A stretch of DNA of 64,000 nt, taken from positions 62,001-126,000 of the forward strand of contig NZ_JAKHSK010000010.1 of NCBI RefSeq assembly GCF_023499215.1, written 5' to 3'. Origin of the DNA: Zunongwangia pacifica (GTDB lineage Bacteria; Bacteroidota; Bacteroidia; Flavobacteriales; Flavobacteriaceae). The notes beneath the pieces are model-generated. The model saw only the letters and a program-made list of their open reading frames with translations, did not search any database and was not told the origin of the DNA. Below, piece by piece: positions 1 through 8,640 of this stretch. The position numbers and the translations under genes are program-made. Position 1 is the first letter of the stretch. Every line of letters begins with the position of its first letter.

Positions 1-500
1 TGCCTTTTGGGGATTATATCCTGGTAGGCACATATACAGGAGAGGACTATCCAGACTATATTACCGCAAGAACCAATATTCATGCAGTGAAAGCACTTCA
101 GGAATTATTCCCAAAGAAAAAAGTAGTGTCCTTCAACTTAAAAAAGAGCAATATCGATCCTAAGGAAAATGCCCTGCATTTGGATTGTTGCTTTCAGCCG
201 GTAGGAAAAGATAAAGCGATTATTTATAAAGGCGGATTTTTAGACTCGAAAGAGTATCAATGGCTGGTAAACCTATTTGGAGAAAAAAATATCTTTGAAA
301 TTACCAAAGACGAAATGTACCACATGAATTCAAATATATTTACTATTGCTGAAGATGTGGTAATTTCCGAAGAAAAATTTACTCGTCTAAATGAGTGGCT
401 CCGTTCTCACGGAATTACTGTCGAGGAAGTTCCTTATTCGCAAATAGCAAAACAAGAAGGTTTATTGCGCTGTTCAACATTACCATTAATTAGAGATTAA
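1..500 (+). CDS. Amidinotransferase / arginine deiminase-like pentein protein (5' truncated by window edge)
   Basis: The reading frame is open from base 3 to the stop ending at 500, so the gene starts outside the window; the GTG at 87 lies inside the gene and is not its start. The visible part is the C-terminal half of a guanidino-group-modifying enzyme of the DDAH/arginine deiminase fold. The segment ENALHLDCCF carries the expected catalytic His, and GLLRCSTLP near the end carries the nucleophilic Cys expected in this family. It is followed one base later by ctlX, a second member of the same superfamily, so the two probably form an operon for arginine or citrulline breakdown. The exact substrate (arginine, citrulline or a methylarginine) cannot be told from this fragment. 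Confidence 0.8.
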   Translation, partial: PFGDYILVGTYTGEDYPDYITARTNIHAVKALQELFPKKKVVSFNLKKSNIDPKENALHLDCCFQPVGKDKAIIYKGGFLDSKEYQWLVNLFGEKNIFEITKDEMYHMNSNIFTIAEDVVISEEKFTRLNEWLRSHGITVEEVPYSQIAKQEGLLRCSTLPLIRD

Positions 501-501
501 C

Positions 502-1428
502 ATGAAGCAGATTACAGATACCGTTTTAATGGTGCGCCCGGTTGCATTTAGGATGAATGAAGAAACGGCGGTGAATAATTATTTTCAGAAGAATCTAAAA
601 GGTAAAGACGTAAATAAAGAAGCTCAGGCCGAGTTTGATGCGTTTGTGAAAAAACTGAAAAGTGTAGGCGTGAAGGTTGTGGTCGTAGATGATATTGCCG
701 ATGATAATAAGCCAGATTCGATTTTCCCTAATAACTGGGTCTCTTTTCATGAAAACGGAGAGATTGCATTGTATCCCATGTTTGCTGAAAATCGAAGAAA
801 AGAACGTCGATTGGATTACTTTGCAAATCTTGAAGAAGAAGGTTTAAAAATCACTAATATTGTAGATTATACGTCAGCAGAAGATGATGATATTTTTTTG
901 GAAGGAACCGGAAGCTTAATTTTAGATCGTGAAAATGAAAAAGCGTATTGCGCTTTATCACCCAGAGCCGATGAAGATCTTTTAATTGAATTTTGTGAAG
1001 ATTTTGAGTTTACTCCGGTTATTTTTAATGCCTATCAAACGGTAGAAGGGAAACGAAAGCAAATTTATCATACCAATGTGATGATGTGTGTGGCTGAAGA
1101 GTTTGCGGTAATTTGCCTGGATAGCATTGACGATGCGAAAGAGCGTAAAAATCTATTAAAGCATCTAAAACAAGATAAAAAAGAACTAATTGTGATTTCT
1201 GAAGAGCAAATGCACGAGTTTGCCGGTAATATGTTACAGGTTCGTGGTGCTTTTGATAAGAAGTATTTAGTGATGAGTGAGCGGGCGCACCAAAGTTTAA
1301 CGCCAGATCAGGTTGCGAAAATCGAGAAATATTCAGAGATTTTAAGCAGTGACCTTAACGTGATCGAAACTTGTGGAGGCGGTAGTGCCCGGTGTATGCT
1401 TGCCGAGGTTTTCTTACCCAAAGCTTAA
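502..1428 (+). CDS. ctlX: Citrulline utilization hydrolase CtlX (pentein family)
   Basis: This 308-residue protein belongs to the arginine deiminase/DDAH superfamily and resembles the group named CtlX, which hydrolyses citrulline. Visible motifs are FPNNWVSFH (about residues 75-83), GTGSLILDR (about 135), a catalytic-type His in YHTNVMMC (about 190) and the terminal nucleophile motif CGGGSARCML (about 292-301). The full family length is present, and the start ATG follows the previous stop by one base, implying cotranscription and perhaps translational coupling. Its stop codon overlaps, within TTAA, the stop of the convergent transporter gene. Superfamily membership is certain; the citrulline substrate is inferred from family resemblance. 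Confidence 0.82.
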   Translation: MKQITDTVLMVRPVAFRMNEETAVNNYFQKNLKGKDVNKEAQAEFDAFVKKLKSVGVKVVVVDDIADDNKPDSIFPNNWVSFHENGEIALYPMFAENRRKERRLDYFANLEEEGLKITNIVDYTSAEDDDIFLEGTGSLILDRENEKAYCALSPRADEDLLIEFCEDFEFTPVIFNAYQTVEGKRKQIYHTNVMMCVAEEFAVICLDSIDDAKERKNLLKHLKQDKKELIVISEEQMHEFAGNMLQVRGAFDKKYLVMSERAHQSLTPDQVAKIEKYSEILSSDLNVIETCGGGSARCMLAEVFLPKA

Positions 1429-2861
1429 TGTTTCTTTCTAATTTCAATAACAAAAGGGAGCATCATTAGTGCCGTTAATATGGCAAAGGGAAGCGAGCCT
1501 ATAATCAGGAATTTTTGCATGGCATCTAAAACGTCACTTTCTGGTTTTACGTTTCCTAAAAGTATGATCGCCTCAGAAAAAATAAGAATCAATACCGCCC
1601 AAATAAGGCGGTATTTCTTTTTAGGATTTTCATTCCCCTTATCACTAAACATGCTTAAAACATAGATCGCCGAATCTACCGAGGTGACCAAAAAACTGAT
1701 CAGCAATAAAACGGTGATCACATTGGTGATATTGGAGAGTGGAAAACTCTCGAAGAATTTAAAGATCGAGGTAAATACATTACTAAATTCACCATTGTAA
1801 TTGGCCATATCTTCAATAATATCAAATGAAGATCCGCCAAAAACACTAAACCATAAAAAACTCCCTAAAGAAGGAAGGATCAAAACGCCCAAAATCATCT
1901 CGCGTACCGTGCGACCTTGTGAAATTCTGGCAATGAAAATTCCGGTAAATGGCGCCCAGGCCAGCCAAAATGCCCAGTAATAATAGGTCCAGTCGGTTAA
2001 AAATTGTTTTCCCGGGTTAAAGTCTCCAATCGCTAAACTCAGCTGAAAAAAGTCTTTGAGGTAAAACCAGGTAGCAGTAGAAAAAGACTTTAGAACTTCA
2101 ATAATATCGGCCTGTAGAAAAATAAAAATCAATAAAGCGATGGTGATATAAATATTCCAGTTAGAGATTCGTTTAATCCCCTTTTCTACTCCAGAGTATG
2201 CCGAAATAAAGGCCAGTAAACAAATAAGAAAAACGAGACCGATCACTATCCAAAGTGTGCCCGGTTCTCGATCTGAAAGATGACTAATACCCCCTTCAAT
2301 TTGCGTGGTTCCCAGTCCTATTGCGGCAACCAAACCAAAAACTGTGGTCAAAATCGTTAAAAGATCGATACTTTGCGGAATTCCCTTTATTTTTTTCAGT
2401 TGTGGTAAACTGGTACCAAGCAGCATATTATTTTTTCGTACAAATAAAGAATAGCCAATAAAAAGTGCAAATATTCCGTAGAACGCCCAAGCGGTAAATC
2501 CCCATTGATAAAAGGTGAACTCTAAAGCGATAATATCGTTTGGATAAGCTGTTTTTAATGGCGGATTTTGATACATAAATACCGGTTCCTGCACGGCCCT
2601 AAGTAAAATACCTGCTCCCATCCCGGCGCTATAAAGCATCGCGATCCAGGAAAGTCTGTCAAATTGTGGCGGGGAATTTCCTAAACGTATCCTTCCGTAT
2701 TTAGAAAAAGCGATAATAAGCAGAAAGAGTACACAGGCTAATCCCAGCCATAAATAAAATTCACCAAAAATTTCCCTTACCCAAATAGAAAGACTATCGA
2801 TAAGAGCATAAAATTCCGCAGTAAAAGAAAAAATAATTACAGAAAAAATAAATAAAATCAA
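1425..2861 (-). CDS. BCCT family (betaine/carnitine/choline-type) transporter
   Basis: This is a sodium- or proton-coupled inner-membrane carrier for compatible solutes or quaternary amines. About 12 hydrophobic segments are visible. The BCCT signature is present as WAFWLAWAPFTGIFIARIS (about residues 295-313), and the GMGAGIL motif occurs near residue 80, followed by LRAVQEPV where most members have an aromatic residue before AEP. The given start is a TTG. The same frame remains open upstream to the stop at 2964-2966 and encodes a family-typical KKNPLFYSAAL just before that TTG, so the true start probably lies upstream although no ATG, GTG or TTG exists there (an ATT at 2919-2921 is one candidate). 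The substrate is not predictable from sequence alone; glycine betaine is common in marine relatives. Confidence 0.85.
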   Translation of the reverse strand: MILFIFSVIIFSFTAEFYALIDSLSIWVREIFGEFYLWLGLACVLFLLIIAFSKYGRIRLGNSPPQFDRLSWIAMLYSAGMGAGILLRAVQEPVFMYQNPPLKTAYPNDIIALEFTFYQWGFTAWAFYGIFALFIGYSLFVRKNNMLLGTSLPQLKKIKGIPQSIDLLTILTTVFGLVAAIGLGTTQIEGGISHLSDREPGTLWIVIGLVFLICLLAFISAYSGVEKGIKRISNWNIYITIALLIFIFLQADIIEVLKSFSTATWFYLKDFFQLSLAIGDFNPGKQFLTDWTYYYWAFWLAWAPFTGIFIARISQGRTVREMILGVLILPSLGSFLWFSVFGGSSFDIIEDMANYNGEFSNVFTSIFKFFESFPLSNITNVITVLLLISFLVTSVDSAIYVLSMFSDKGNENPKKKYRLIWAVLILIFSEAIILLGNVKPESDVLDAMQKFLIIGSLPFAILTALMMLPFVIEIRKKH

Positions 2862-2916
2862 TGCTGCGCTATAAAAAAGCGGATTTTTTTTAATATCGGT
2901 ATGGAGCTTTCTTAAA

Positions 2917-4362
2917 TTAATTAGCGAGTTGTTTTTTGGGTTTGGCGTTGGCGATTTTTGTAATCATACCCTCAAATATAAAATAATGAAATGGATACAT
3001 GGAATACCAGTATAGTCTGCCCATAAGACCTTTAGGTCTAAAAGTTGCGGTTTGATGGACCACGTTATCTTCATCGATACAAAACTCCAGCCAGGCTTCC
3101 CCGGGAACTTTCATTTCAGCAAAAAGAAGTAAGCGTCTTTCTTCCTTATCGGCTAAAAGAACGCGCCAAAAGTCTAATGAGTCTCCGGGAGATAATTCAG
3201 TAGCATGAGTACGGCCACGACGTAGGCCAACGCCACCGGCGATTTTATCCATGAAACCCCTTATTTTCCAGAGCCAGTTTCCGTAGTACCAGCCGTTAAG
3301 TCCGCCAATAGACCAGATCTTTTTTAAGGCTTCTTCAGGGTTGTTCGTTTTCTTCTGTTGTTTATCCAGCAGGCAACCGTAGGTGGGTACTTTTATATAT
3401 TTATTAAGTTCCTTTTTAAAACGGCCACTGCTTAACGAATCTTTCCAGCTGGAAATCACCTGATTTTGCTCGATTTTATAAAAAGCCATTTCTATCGCTT
3501 CTTTATAAGAAATGGTTTCTATATTTAGGATTCTGGCTAATTTATCGTCCCGTGCAATCACTTCAACCTCCATACTATCCACCAGGTTTTGGGCCAGCTT
3601 GTATGATGTTGAGGTTACAAAATATAACCAGTAAGACGAAAGTTTGGGCGACATTACGGGAACGCTAAAAATCCAGATTTTTAGTCCGCGTACCTCGGCA
3701 TATTTTTCCATCATTTCCTGGTAGGTTAAAATATCTGGTCCACCAATATCAAAAGACTGGTCATAACATTCTTCGTGACCAATAACACCGGTTAAAAATT
3801 TTATAACATCTCGAATTGCGGTAGGCTGGCATTTAGTGCGAACCCATTGCGGTGTGACCATAACCGGTAACTTTTCGCACAAGTCCCTTATAATTTCAAA
3901 AGAAGAACTACCTGAACCAACAATAATCGCAGCCCGTAAAACCGTAAGATGAAAATCTCCTTTATAAAGAATATCCTCCACCGCTTTACGTGATTTTAAA
4001 TGTTTGGAAAGCTCATCCTGATTCACCATTCCACTCAGATAAATCACCTGTTTAACGCTGGTCTGGCTCATTAGCTTATTAAAGTTATTGGCAGCTTCAG
4101 CTTCCTGGCTATCAAAATCTTTGGTGTTACCACTCATCGAATGGATTAGATAATAGGCAATATCAATATTCTTTATTTTCTCAGGAGTTTCAGGCAGGTC
4201 TAAAAAATCAATTTCAACAATCTCTACCTGATTGATTAACTCTTTACTCGAAAACCTATTTTTATTGCGAACAGCGCAAACTACTTCGTGACCCTGCTCT
4301 AAAAGTTCAGGGAGTAATCGCATTCCTATATAGCCATTGGCACCGGTAAGTAAGATTCGCAT
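2917..4362 (-). CDS. SDR-family NAD(P)-binding protein with C-terminal DUF2867 domain
   Basis: The N-terminal 300 residues form an atypical short-chain dehydrogenase/NmrA-like Rossmann domain, opening with the dinucleotide motif TGANGYIG at residues 7-14. The last 150 or so residues (from about GGLNGWYYGNWLW) match the DUF2867 architecture usually fused to this type of SDR. Such proteins are predicted cytosolic oxidoreductases or nucleotide-sensing proteins of unknown substrate. The 481-residue length is usual for the two-domain form. Its stop codon lies inside the probable upstream extension of the BCCT gene, so the two genes may be cotranscribed. Confidence 0.85.
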   Translation of the reverse strand: MRILLTGANGYIGMRLLPELLEQGHEVVCAVRNKNRFSSKELINQVEIVEIDFLDLPETPEKIKNIDIAYYLIHSMSGNTKDFDSQEAEAANNFNKLMSQTSVKQVIYLSGMVNQDELSKHLKSRKAVEDILYKGDFHLTVLRAAIIVGSGSSSFEIIRDLCEKLPVMVTPQWVRTKCQPTAIRDVIKFLTGVIGHEECYDQSFDIGGPDILTYQEMMEKYAEVRGLKIWIFSVPVMSPKLSSYWLYFVTSTSYKLAQNLVDSMEVEVIARDDKLARILNIETISYKEAIEMAFYKIEQNQVISSWKDSLSSGRFKKELNKYIKVPTYGCLLDKQQKKTNNPEEALKKIWSIGGLNGWYYGNWLWKIRGFMDKIAGGVGLRRGRTHATELSPGDSLDFWRVLLADKEERRLLLFAEMKVPGEAWLEFCIDEDNVVHQTATFRPKGLMGRLYWYSMYPFHYFIFEGMITKIANAKPKKQLAN

Positions 4363-4446
4363 AAAGTAGGTTTTCTTTTAAATTTTATATTCTCAAATTA
4401 GCATATTAATCACTACCTTACCTTATGATTAATAAAACTTTATAAA

Positions 4447-4650
4447 ATGAATAACGTGCTGAAAATCTCACTTTTAGTCATAGGGATAGGATTAGTAGGA
4501 TATGGTTTGTATACGTTAATTTCTCCGGAAGTTTCTTTAGAAGCCGGCCCTATTACAGTTGAAGCACAAGGAGACAACACCCAATCGTATGCCATGATGG
4601 GATTTGGATTGTTAGCGCTTATTGCCGGGCTTGCTTTTGGAAAACGCTAA
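4447..4650 (+). CDS. Small two-helix membrane protein (DUF3185-like)
   Basis: This 67-residue protein has two hydrophobic helices (about residues 7-25 and 48-63) joined by a short polar loop of small and acidic residues, and ends in GKR. Size and layout resemble DUF3185-type membrane proteins, but the match is by eye only. It is a single gene between a minus-strand SDR gene and a convergent marC gene, with six bases separating it from the marC stop. No function can be proposed. Confidence 0.6.
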   Translation: MNNVLKISLLVIGIGLVGYGLYTLISPEVSLEAGPITVEAQGDNTQSYAMMGFGLLALIAGLAFGKR

Positions 4651-4656
4651 ACAGCA

Positions 4657-5292
4657 TTACTGATGACTGAAGGTAATGCCCAAAACCGTCATTACCGAAG
4701 AGCTTATATATTCTATACCTATAGCAATAACAATAAATCCGATAATTCGCGAAATGGCGTTTATCCCGGAAGCTCCTAAAAACCTTGCAATATAATGCGC
4801 ACTCTTCAGCATTAAAAAGGTAGAAAGACACACGGCAAAAATCGCCAAAATCGTGATTAATTTTTCTGAAGTTAGACTATAATCCTCGTACATTCCTATT
4901 AAAAGGGAGATCGATCCCGGCCCTGCCAGCATAGGGATCGCAAGCGGAGTTAAGGATATTCCTTCTCGCTGTTGTGCATCGTCTTTTACCCGTTCGTTCA
5001 TTCCTTTATGTTTCGAAAAAGAACCGGTTAGTAATGCAAAACCAGATGTTACGATAATTAAACCACCGGCAATGCGCAATGATTCAATACTTATTCCGAA
5101 GAATTGTAAAATATACCGACCTGTAAAAAAGCATATCGTAAGAATTACAAAAATATTGACAGACGTTAAAAGCGAAGTTTTAGAGCGTTCTTTTGCGGTA
5201 TCCTCTGTAGTTAAACCTACAAAGATTGGGATGGTGCCAAGCGGATTGATCACCGAGAATAATGCCGCGAAAACATAGATAAACAGATCCAT
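4657..5292 (-). CDS. MarC family (UPF0056) integral membrane protein
   Basis: The protein has 211 residues and about six transmembrane helices. The N-terminal FSVINPLGTIPIF is the hallmark of the MarC/UPF0056 family, and the mid-protein PLAIPMLAGPGSI is the second conserved family motif. These inner-membrane proteins were once thought to mediate multiple antibiotic resistance, but that role was not upheld and the real function is unknown. The start is an ATG with no obvious alternative. The gene stands alone, convergent with the small membrane protein gene. Confidence 0.9.
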   Translation of the reverse strand: MDLFIYVFAALFSVINPLGTIPIFVGLTTEDTAKERSKTSLLTSVNIFVILTICFFTGRYILQFFGISIESLRIAGGLIIVTSGFALLTGSFSKHKGMNERVKDDAQQREGISLTPLAIPMLAGPGSISLLIGMYEDYSLTSEKLITILAIFAVCLSTFLMLKSAHYIARFLGASGINAISRIIGFIVIAIGIEYISSSVMTVLGITFSHQ

Positions 5293-5485
5293 AATTTTTT
5301 CGGCAAATATGCGCTAAGTGCAGGCACTGGAAATTAAATAAAAATTAGCCTTAGATTATCAAAAATCGATATTTAAGCAGGCAATGTTAAGTGAGTTTCA
5401 ATTGACAATAATCAATAAACAATAAACAATTACCAATGATCTAGTTTACTAATATTCAAAAAATCCAAAATACGAATATTACCAT

Positions 5486-5911
5486 CTAAAGATCATCAAT
5501 CCGGGTGGGGGCATTATCGTCTTTATAAGCGATTAGCTTTTTAAAAAATTTATGTACATTTTCGTCTTTGGCTTCCACTTTAATAAAATAATGATCCCGG
5601 TAAATCGAGTATTCCTTTGCTTTCCCTTTATAGATCTTTAGTTTCCAAAATGGAATCACCAATGCGTAAGTCTCTAAAATAGACCGAAACCGAACGATAA
5701 TTCCGCCAGGTCTAATTTCGATATTACAGGTATTTCGGTTATTATCTAAAATAAGCAGGTTGTGAATATCGATACTTACTGAAGTGATTATTAGTCTTGG
5801 TGAGCCACTGCCTTTCAGTTTAAAACGATCTGACAGCGTAAGTGTTTTTCCAACTTCACGGTCAATCTTTTCTTTAATATCGGGATTATTGTAAGAAATA
5901 TTCAGGAGCAT
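5486..5911 (-). CDS. Conserved hypothetical protein, 141 residues
   Basis: I do not recognise this protein. It is soluble-looking, lysine- and isoleucine-rich and rich in predicted beta strands (RLIITSVSIDIHNLLIL, TCNIEIRPGGIIVRFR). It has a central EIRPGGIIVRF segment and a charged C-terminus. There is no signal peptide or membrane helix. It is monocistronic between marC and argS, with about 190 bases of AT-rich, featureless sequence downstream. Coding bias and a clean ATG start support a real gene; no function is proposed. Confidence 0.6.
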   Translation of the reverse strand: MLLNISYNNPDIKEKIDREVGKTLTLSDRFKLKGSGSPRLIITSVSIDIHNLLILDNNRNTCNIEIRPGGIIVRFRSILETYALVIPFWKLKIYKGKAKEYSIYRDHYFIKVEAKDENVHKFFKKLIAYKDDNAPTRIDDL

Positions 5912-6020
5912 TTTTTTCTTTTAAGATAAGAAACTTCTAGGAGTTAAGGGGTAAACTTTGGCCTTGGGTTGAAATATAAGGATTTACCATACAAGCCTTA
6001 GCTTAAAGTGCAATTTCTGT

Positions 6021-6028
6021 TATCTTTG
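6021..6028 (+). promoter_or_regulatory. Bacteroidota -7 promoter element upstream of argS
   Basis: TATCTTTG followed by CA is an exact match to the TAnnTTTG consensus of the primary sigma factor of Bacteroidota. It lies about 140 bases before the argS start, leaving a fairly long AT-rich leader. No clear -33 TTTG is seen at the ideal spacing. Confidence 0.55.
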
Positions 6029-6170
6029 CAGCGTTTTTATAAACTACTTTGGTTATCCTTAGAATGCTTTATAGTAATTGATGAATTTCGATCATATCGA
6101 TTTAAATTATATTGCAGTTTACAGGATTTAAAAAATTTAATCTCACTGCGTGAGTGAAAAACTAGAAATG

Positions 6171-7949
6171 ATGAATATTCAGGAAATGCTTACTGGCTAC
6201 GTAAAAGAGGCAGTGCAAAATATTTACGATGTAACTTTAGAAACGGTAGAATTTCAGCCAACAAGAAAAGATTTTGAAGGGGATGTTACCGTGGTTTGTT
6301 TCCCAATGTTAAGGCAGGTAAAAACTAATCCTGTAAAGCTTGGTGAGGATATAGGGAATTACCTTCAGGAATACGTAACCATCGTTAGTCGTTTTAATGT
6401 TGTAAAAGGATTTTTGAATATCGTGCTGGACGATGCTTATTACCTGGATTTTTTCAATGAGATTAAAGACGATCCTGATTATGGTTTTGTAAAAGAGGTT
6501 GAAGATCCCAGAAAAATTATGGTAGAATATTCTTCGCCAAACACCAATAAACCACTTCATCTTGGGCATATTCGAAATAATTTATTAGGATTTTCGGTGG
6601 CTGAAATTTTAGAAGCTGCCGGGAATAAAGTCTATAAAACACAGATTATTAATGACCGTGGTATCCATATCTGTAAATCGATGCTTGCGTGGCAACGTTT
6701 TGGAAATGGAGAAACACCAGCATCTACCGGATTAAAAGGGGATAAACTGGTTGGGAATTATTATGTAAAATTCGATCAGGAATATAAAGCGGAAATCGAA
6801 CAATTAATTGCTGAAGGAAAATCTGAAAAACAAGCAAAAGCTGAAGCGCCGATTTTACTAGAAGCTAAAGAGATGCTTCGAAAGTGGGAAGCTGGTGATG
6901 TAGAAGTGGTAAAACTCTGGAAAACCATGAACCAGTGGGTTTATGATGGTTTTGAAGAGACCTATAAAGCACTTGGCGTAGATTTCGATAAAAATTATTA
7001 CGAAAGTGATACCTATCTTTTAGGAAAAGATGTGGTAAACAAAGGTCTGGAAAACGGTGTTTTTTATAGAAAAGAAGACGGCAGCGTTTGGATCGATCTT
7101 ACCGACGAAGGCTTGGATGAAAAGATCGTATTACGTAGCGATGGTACTGCGGTGTATATGACGCAGGATATTGGTACTGCAATTCAGCGAGTAGAGGATT
7201 TTGCGATAAACGGAATGGTGTATACCGTTGGTAATGAGCAGGATTATCATTTTAAAGTTTTATTCTTAATTCTGAAAAAGTTAGGTTTTGCCTGGGCAGA
7301 ATATTTATATCATTTAAGCTACGGAATGGTAGATCTTCCTAGCGGAAAAATGAAAAGTAGGGAAGGGACTGTAGTAGATGCCGATGATCTGATCGCAGAA
7401 ATGACAGAAACCGCCAGAACAATCTCTGAAGAATTAGGAAAATTAGACGGTTTAAGCGAAGAAGAAAAAGAAGAGCTATACCGAATGATTGGGCTTGGGG
7501 CGCTTAAATATTATATCTTAAAAGTAGATCCCAAAAAACGAATCTTATTTAATCCTGAAGAATCTGTGGATTTTCAGGGGAATACAGGACCATTTATTCA
7601 GTATACGCATGCAAGGATTCAGTCGATCTTAAGAAAAGCCGATTTTGAATATCAATCTCAACTGGTAACCGAGTATGAACTTCAGGATAAAGAAAAAGAG
7701 TTGATAAAGCAAATTCAGCTATATCCGGAAACGATTCAGTTAGCTGCCGAAAATCATAGTCCGGCGCTAATTGCCAACTATACCTACGATTTGGTAAAAG
7801 AGTTCAATTCGTTCTATCAAAACGTATCGATTTTAGGAGCAGAAAAAGATTTAGAAAGACAATTAAGAACACAACTTTCTAAAGTGGTTGCCAATATCAT
7901 TAAAAGTTCGTTTGGATTACTAGGCATCCAGGTACCCGATAGAATGTAG
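6171..7949 (+). CDS. argS: Arginyl-tRNA synthetase
   Basis: This class I aminoacyl-tRNA synthetase charges tRNA-Arg with arginine. The N-terminal additional domain occupies roughly residues 1-110, the HIGH-type motif is HLGHIRNN (130-137), and the KMSKS-equivalent region is SGKMKSREGTVV. The DALR anticodon-binding domain follows (QYTHARIQSILRKA onward). The frame is open to a GTG at 6150, but MNIQEML at 6171 matches the usual beginning of Bacteroidota ArgS, so I prefer 6171 (592 residues). It is monocistronic, with a perfect hairpin terminator just downstream. Confidence 0.95.
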   Translation: MNIQEMLTGYVKEAVQNIYDVTLETVEFQPTRKDFEGDVTVVCFPMLRQVKTNPVKLGEDIGNYLQEYVTIVSRFNVVKGFLNIVLDDAYYLDFFNEIKDDPDYGFVKEVEDPRKIMVEYSSPNTNKPLHLGHIRNNLLGFSVAEILEAAGNKVYKTQIINDRGIHICKSMLAWQRFGNGETPASTGLKGDKLVGNYYVKFDQEYKAEIEQLIAEGKSEKQAKAEAPILLEAKEMLRKWEAGDVEVVKLWKTMNQWVYDGFEETYKALGVDFDKNYYESDTYLLGKDVVNKGLENGVFYRKEDGSVWIDLTDEGLDEKIVLRSDGTAVYMTQDIGTAIQRVEDFAINGMVYTVGNEQDYHFKVLFLILKKLGFAWAEYLYHLSYGMVDLPSGKMKSREGTVVDADDLIAEMTETARTISEELGKLDGLSEEEKEELYRMIGLGALKYYILKVDPKKRILFNPEESVDFQGNTGPFIQYTHARIQSILRKADFEYQSQLVTEYELQDKEKELIKQIQLYPETIQLAAENHSPALIANYTYDLVKEFNSFYQNVSILGAEKDLERQLRTQLSKVVANIIKSSFGLLGIQVPDRM

Positions 7950-7982
7950 ACTTAAATTTATAACAGTTAATCACTTATAAAC

Positions 7983-8017
7983 GCGGACGAATCCCAAAGA
8001 TTCGTCCGCTGTTTTTT
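7983..8017 (+). terminator. Rho-independent terminator of argS
   Basis: A perfect 11-base-pair stem (GCGGACGAATC with its complement), a 5-base loop CCAAA and a following run of six T residues lie 33 bases after the argS stop. Confidence 0.9.
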
Positions 8018-8019
8018 AT

Positions 8020-8113
8020 TGGTACCGCCAAAGGGTTTAATACCCAGAGGCTCGCCTCAAAATTATAATTTTGTCTCTATCGAATGCCTCGTGGGCTTGC
8101 CCCGAGGTAGTTT
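8020..8113. repeat. Hairpin-rich intergenic repeat-like element
   Basis: This GC-richer block sits between argS and the DUF2007 gene and is made of successive small inverted repeats: GGGTTTAATACCC, GAGGCTCGCCTC, the perfect palindrome CAAAATTATAATTTTG, and CCTCG...CGAGG around GGGCTTGCCC. There is no ORF in it. Composition and structure suggest a dispersed, REP-like element of this clade. A second copy is not present in the window, so the repeat status is inferred. Confidence 0.4.
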
Positions 8114-8188
8114 ACTTGTTATTGATAGTAGGATATTTTTGTTAAAATTATAGGAATAAAAGAAGGACAAACTTGAATTAAATTTTAA

Positions 8189-8419
8189 TCATTCTTTATT
8201 TAATACGATATCAGAGTCAGCTATCACTTCTTGAGCTTTTTGATATTCAGATTTTAATACAAATAATTCTACGTCATTTTGCGGAACGCCAAATCCCGCT
8301 AACCGGCCAGATTCAACATTATCTCTTACGCGTATAGAAATATTCTTCTCGGTTAAGAGGGAAGCAATTCTATTTATTATAATGGAAGTGCTTGTTAATA
8401 TTTTGGTATAATCATGCAT
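8189..8419 (-). CDS. DUF2007 domain small protein (putative signal-transducing protein)
   Basis: The 76-residue protein has the DUF2007 pattern: an N-terminal helix with a bipartite hydrophobic face (IINRIASLLTEKNISI), a central glycine-containing strand LAGFGVPQNDVELFV, and a C-terminal helix KAQEVIADSD. The family is a small ferredoxin-like fold sometimes labelled as a signal-transducing protein, without an established role. It is monocistronic and flanked by repeat-like and structured intergenic DNA. Confidence 0.7.
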   Translation of the reverse strand: MHDYTKILTSTSIIINRIASLLTEKNISIRVRDNVESGRLAGFGVPQNDVELFVLKSEYQKAQEVIADSDIVLNKE

Positions 8420-8640
8420 ATTTCAATTGATTTTTCTAGTTAGTTCCTTCAATATTCAGATTTTAAAAATATTTCTTTAAAATAGACTTAGATTGCTAAT
8501 AGACAAGTTACTGAAAAAGATCAATACTCGAATGATTTCAGAATAAATTTATTCGATTATCGAGGTTAAAGGCTACCAGACGTCGCGATCGGGAAATCCC
8601 AAAATAAAAAGCGACTCCACTTGATGTCCAGTTAAAAAAG
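8420..8640. other. Gene-free stretch with possible structured RNA
   Basis: No ORF is convincing between the DUF2007 gene and ffh (8420-8814). From about 8576 there is a nested structure: GTCGC (8582-8586) can pair with GCGAC (8610-8614), enclosing GGGAAATCCC. It is followed by the strong hairpin at 8635-8677. The arrangement resembles a small RNA with its own terminator, but no consensus promoter was found for it. Confidence 0.3.

Noticed and set aside
4619-4831. 70-residue minus-strand frame across the end of the small membrane gene and marC
   Set aside because: It overlaps two supported genes and reads as a shadow of marC in another frame.
5405-5440. Tandem AATAAAC repeats
   Set aside because: Only two to three imperfect units in AT-rich DNA; this is low complexity rather than a functional repeat or CRISPR.
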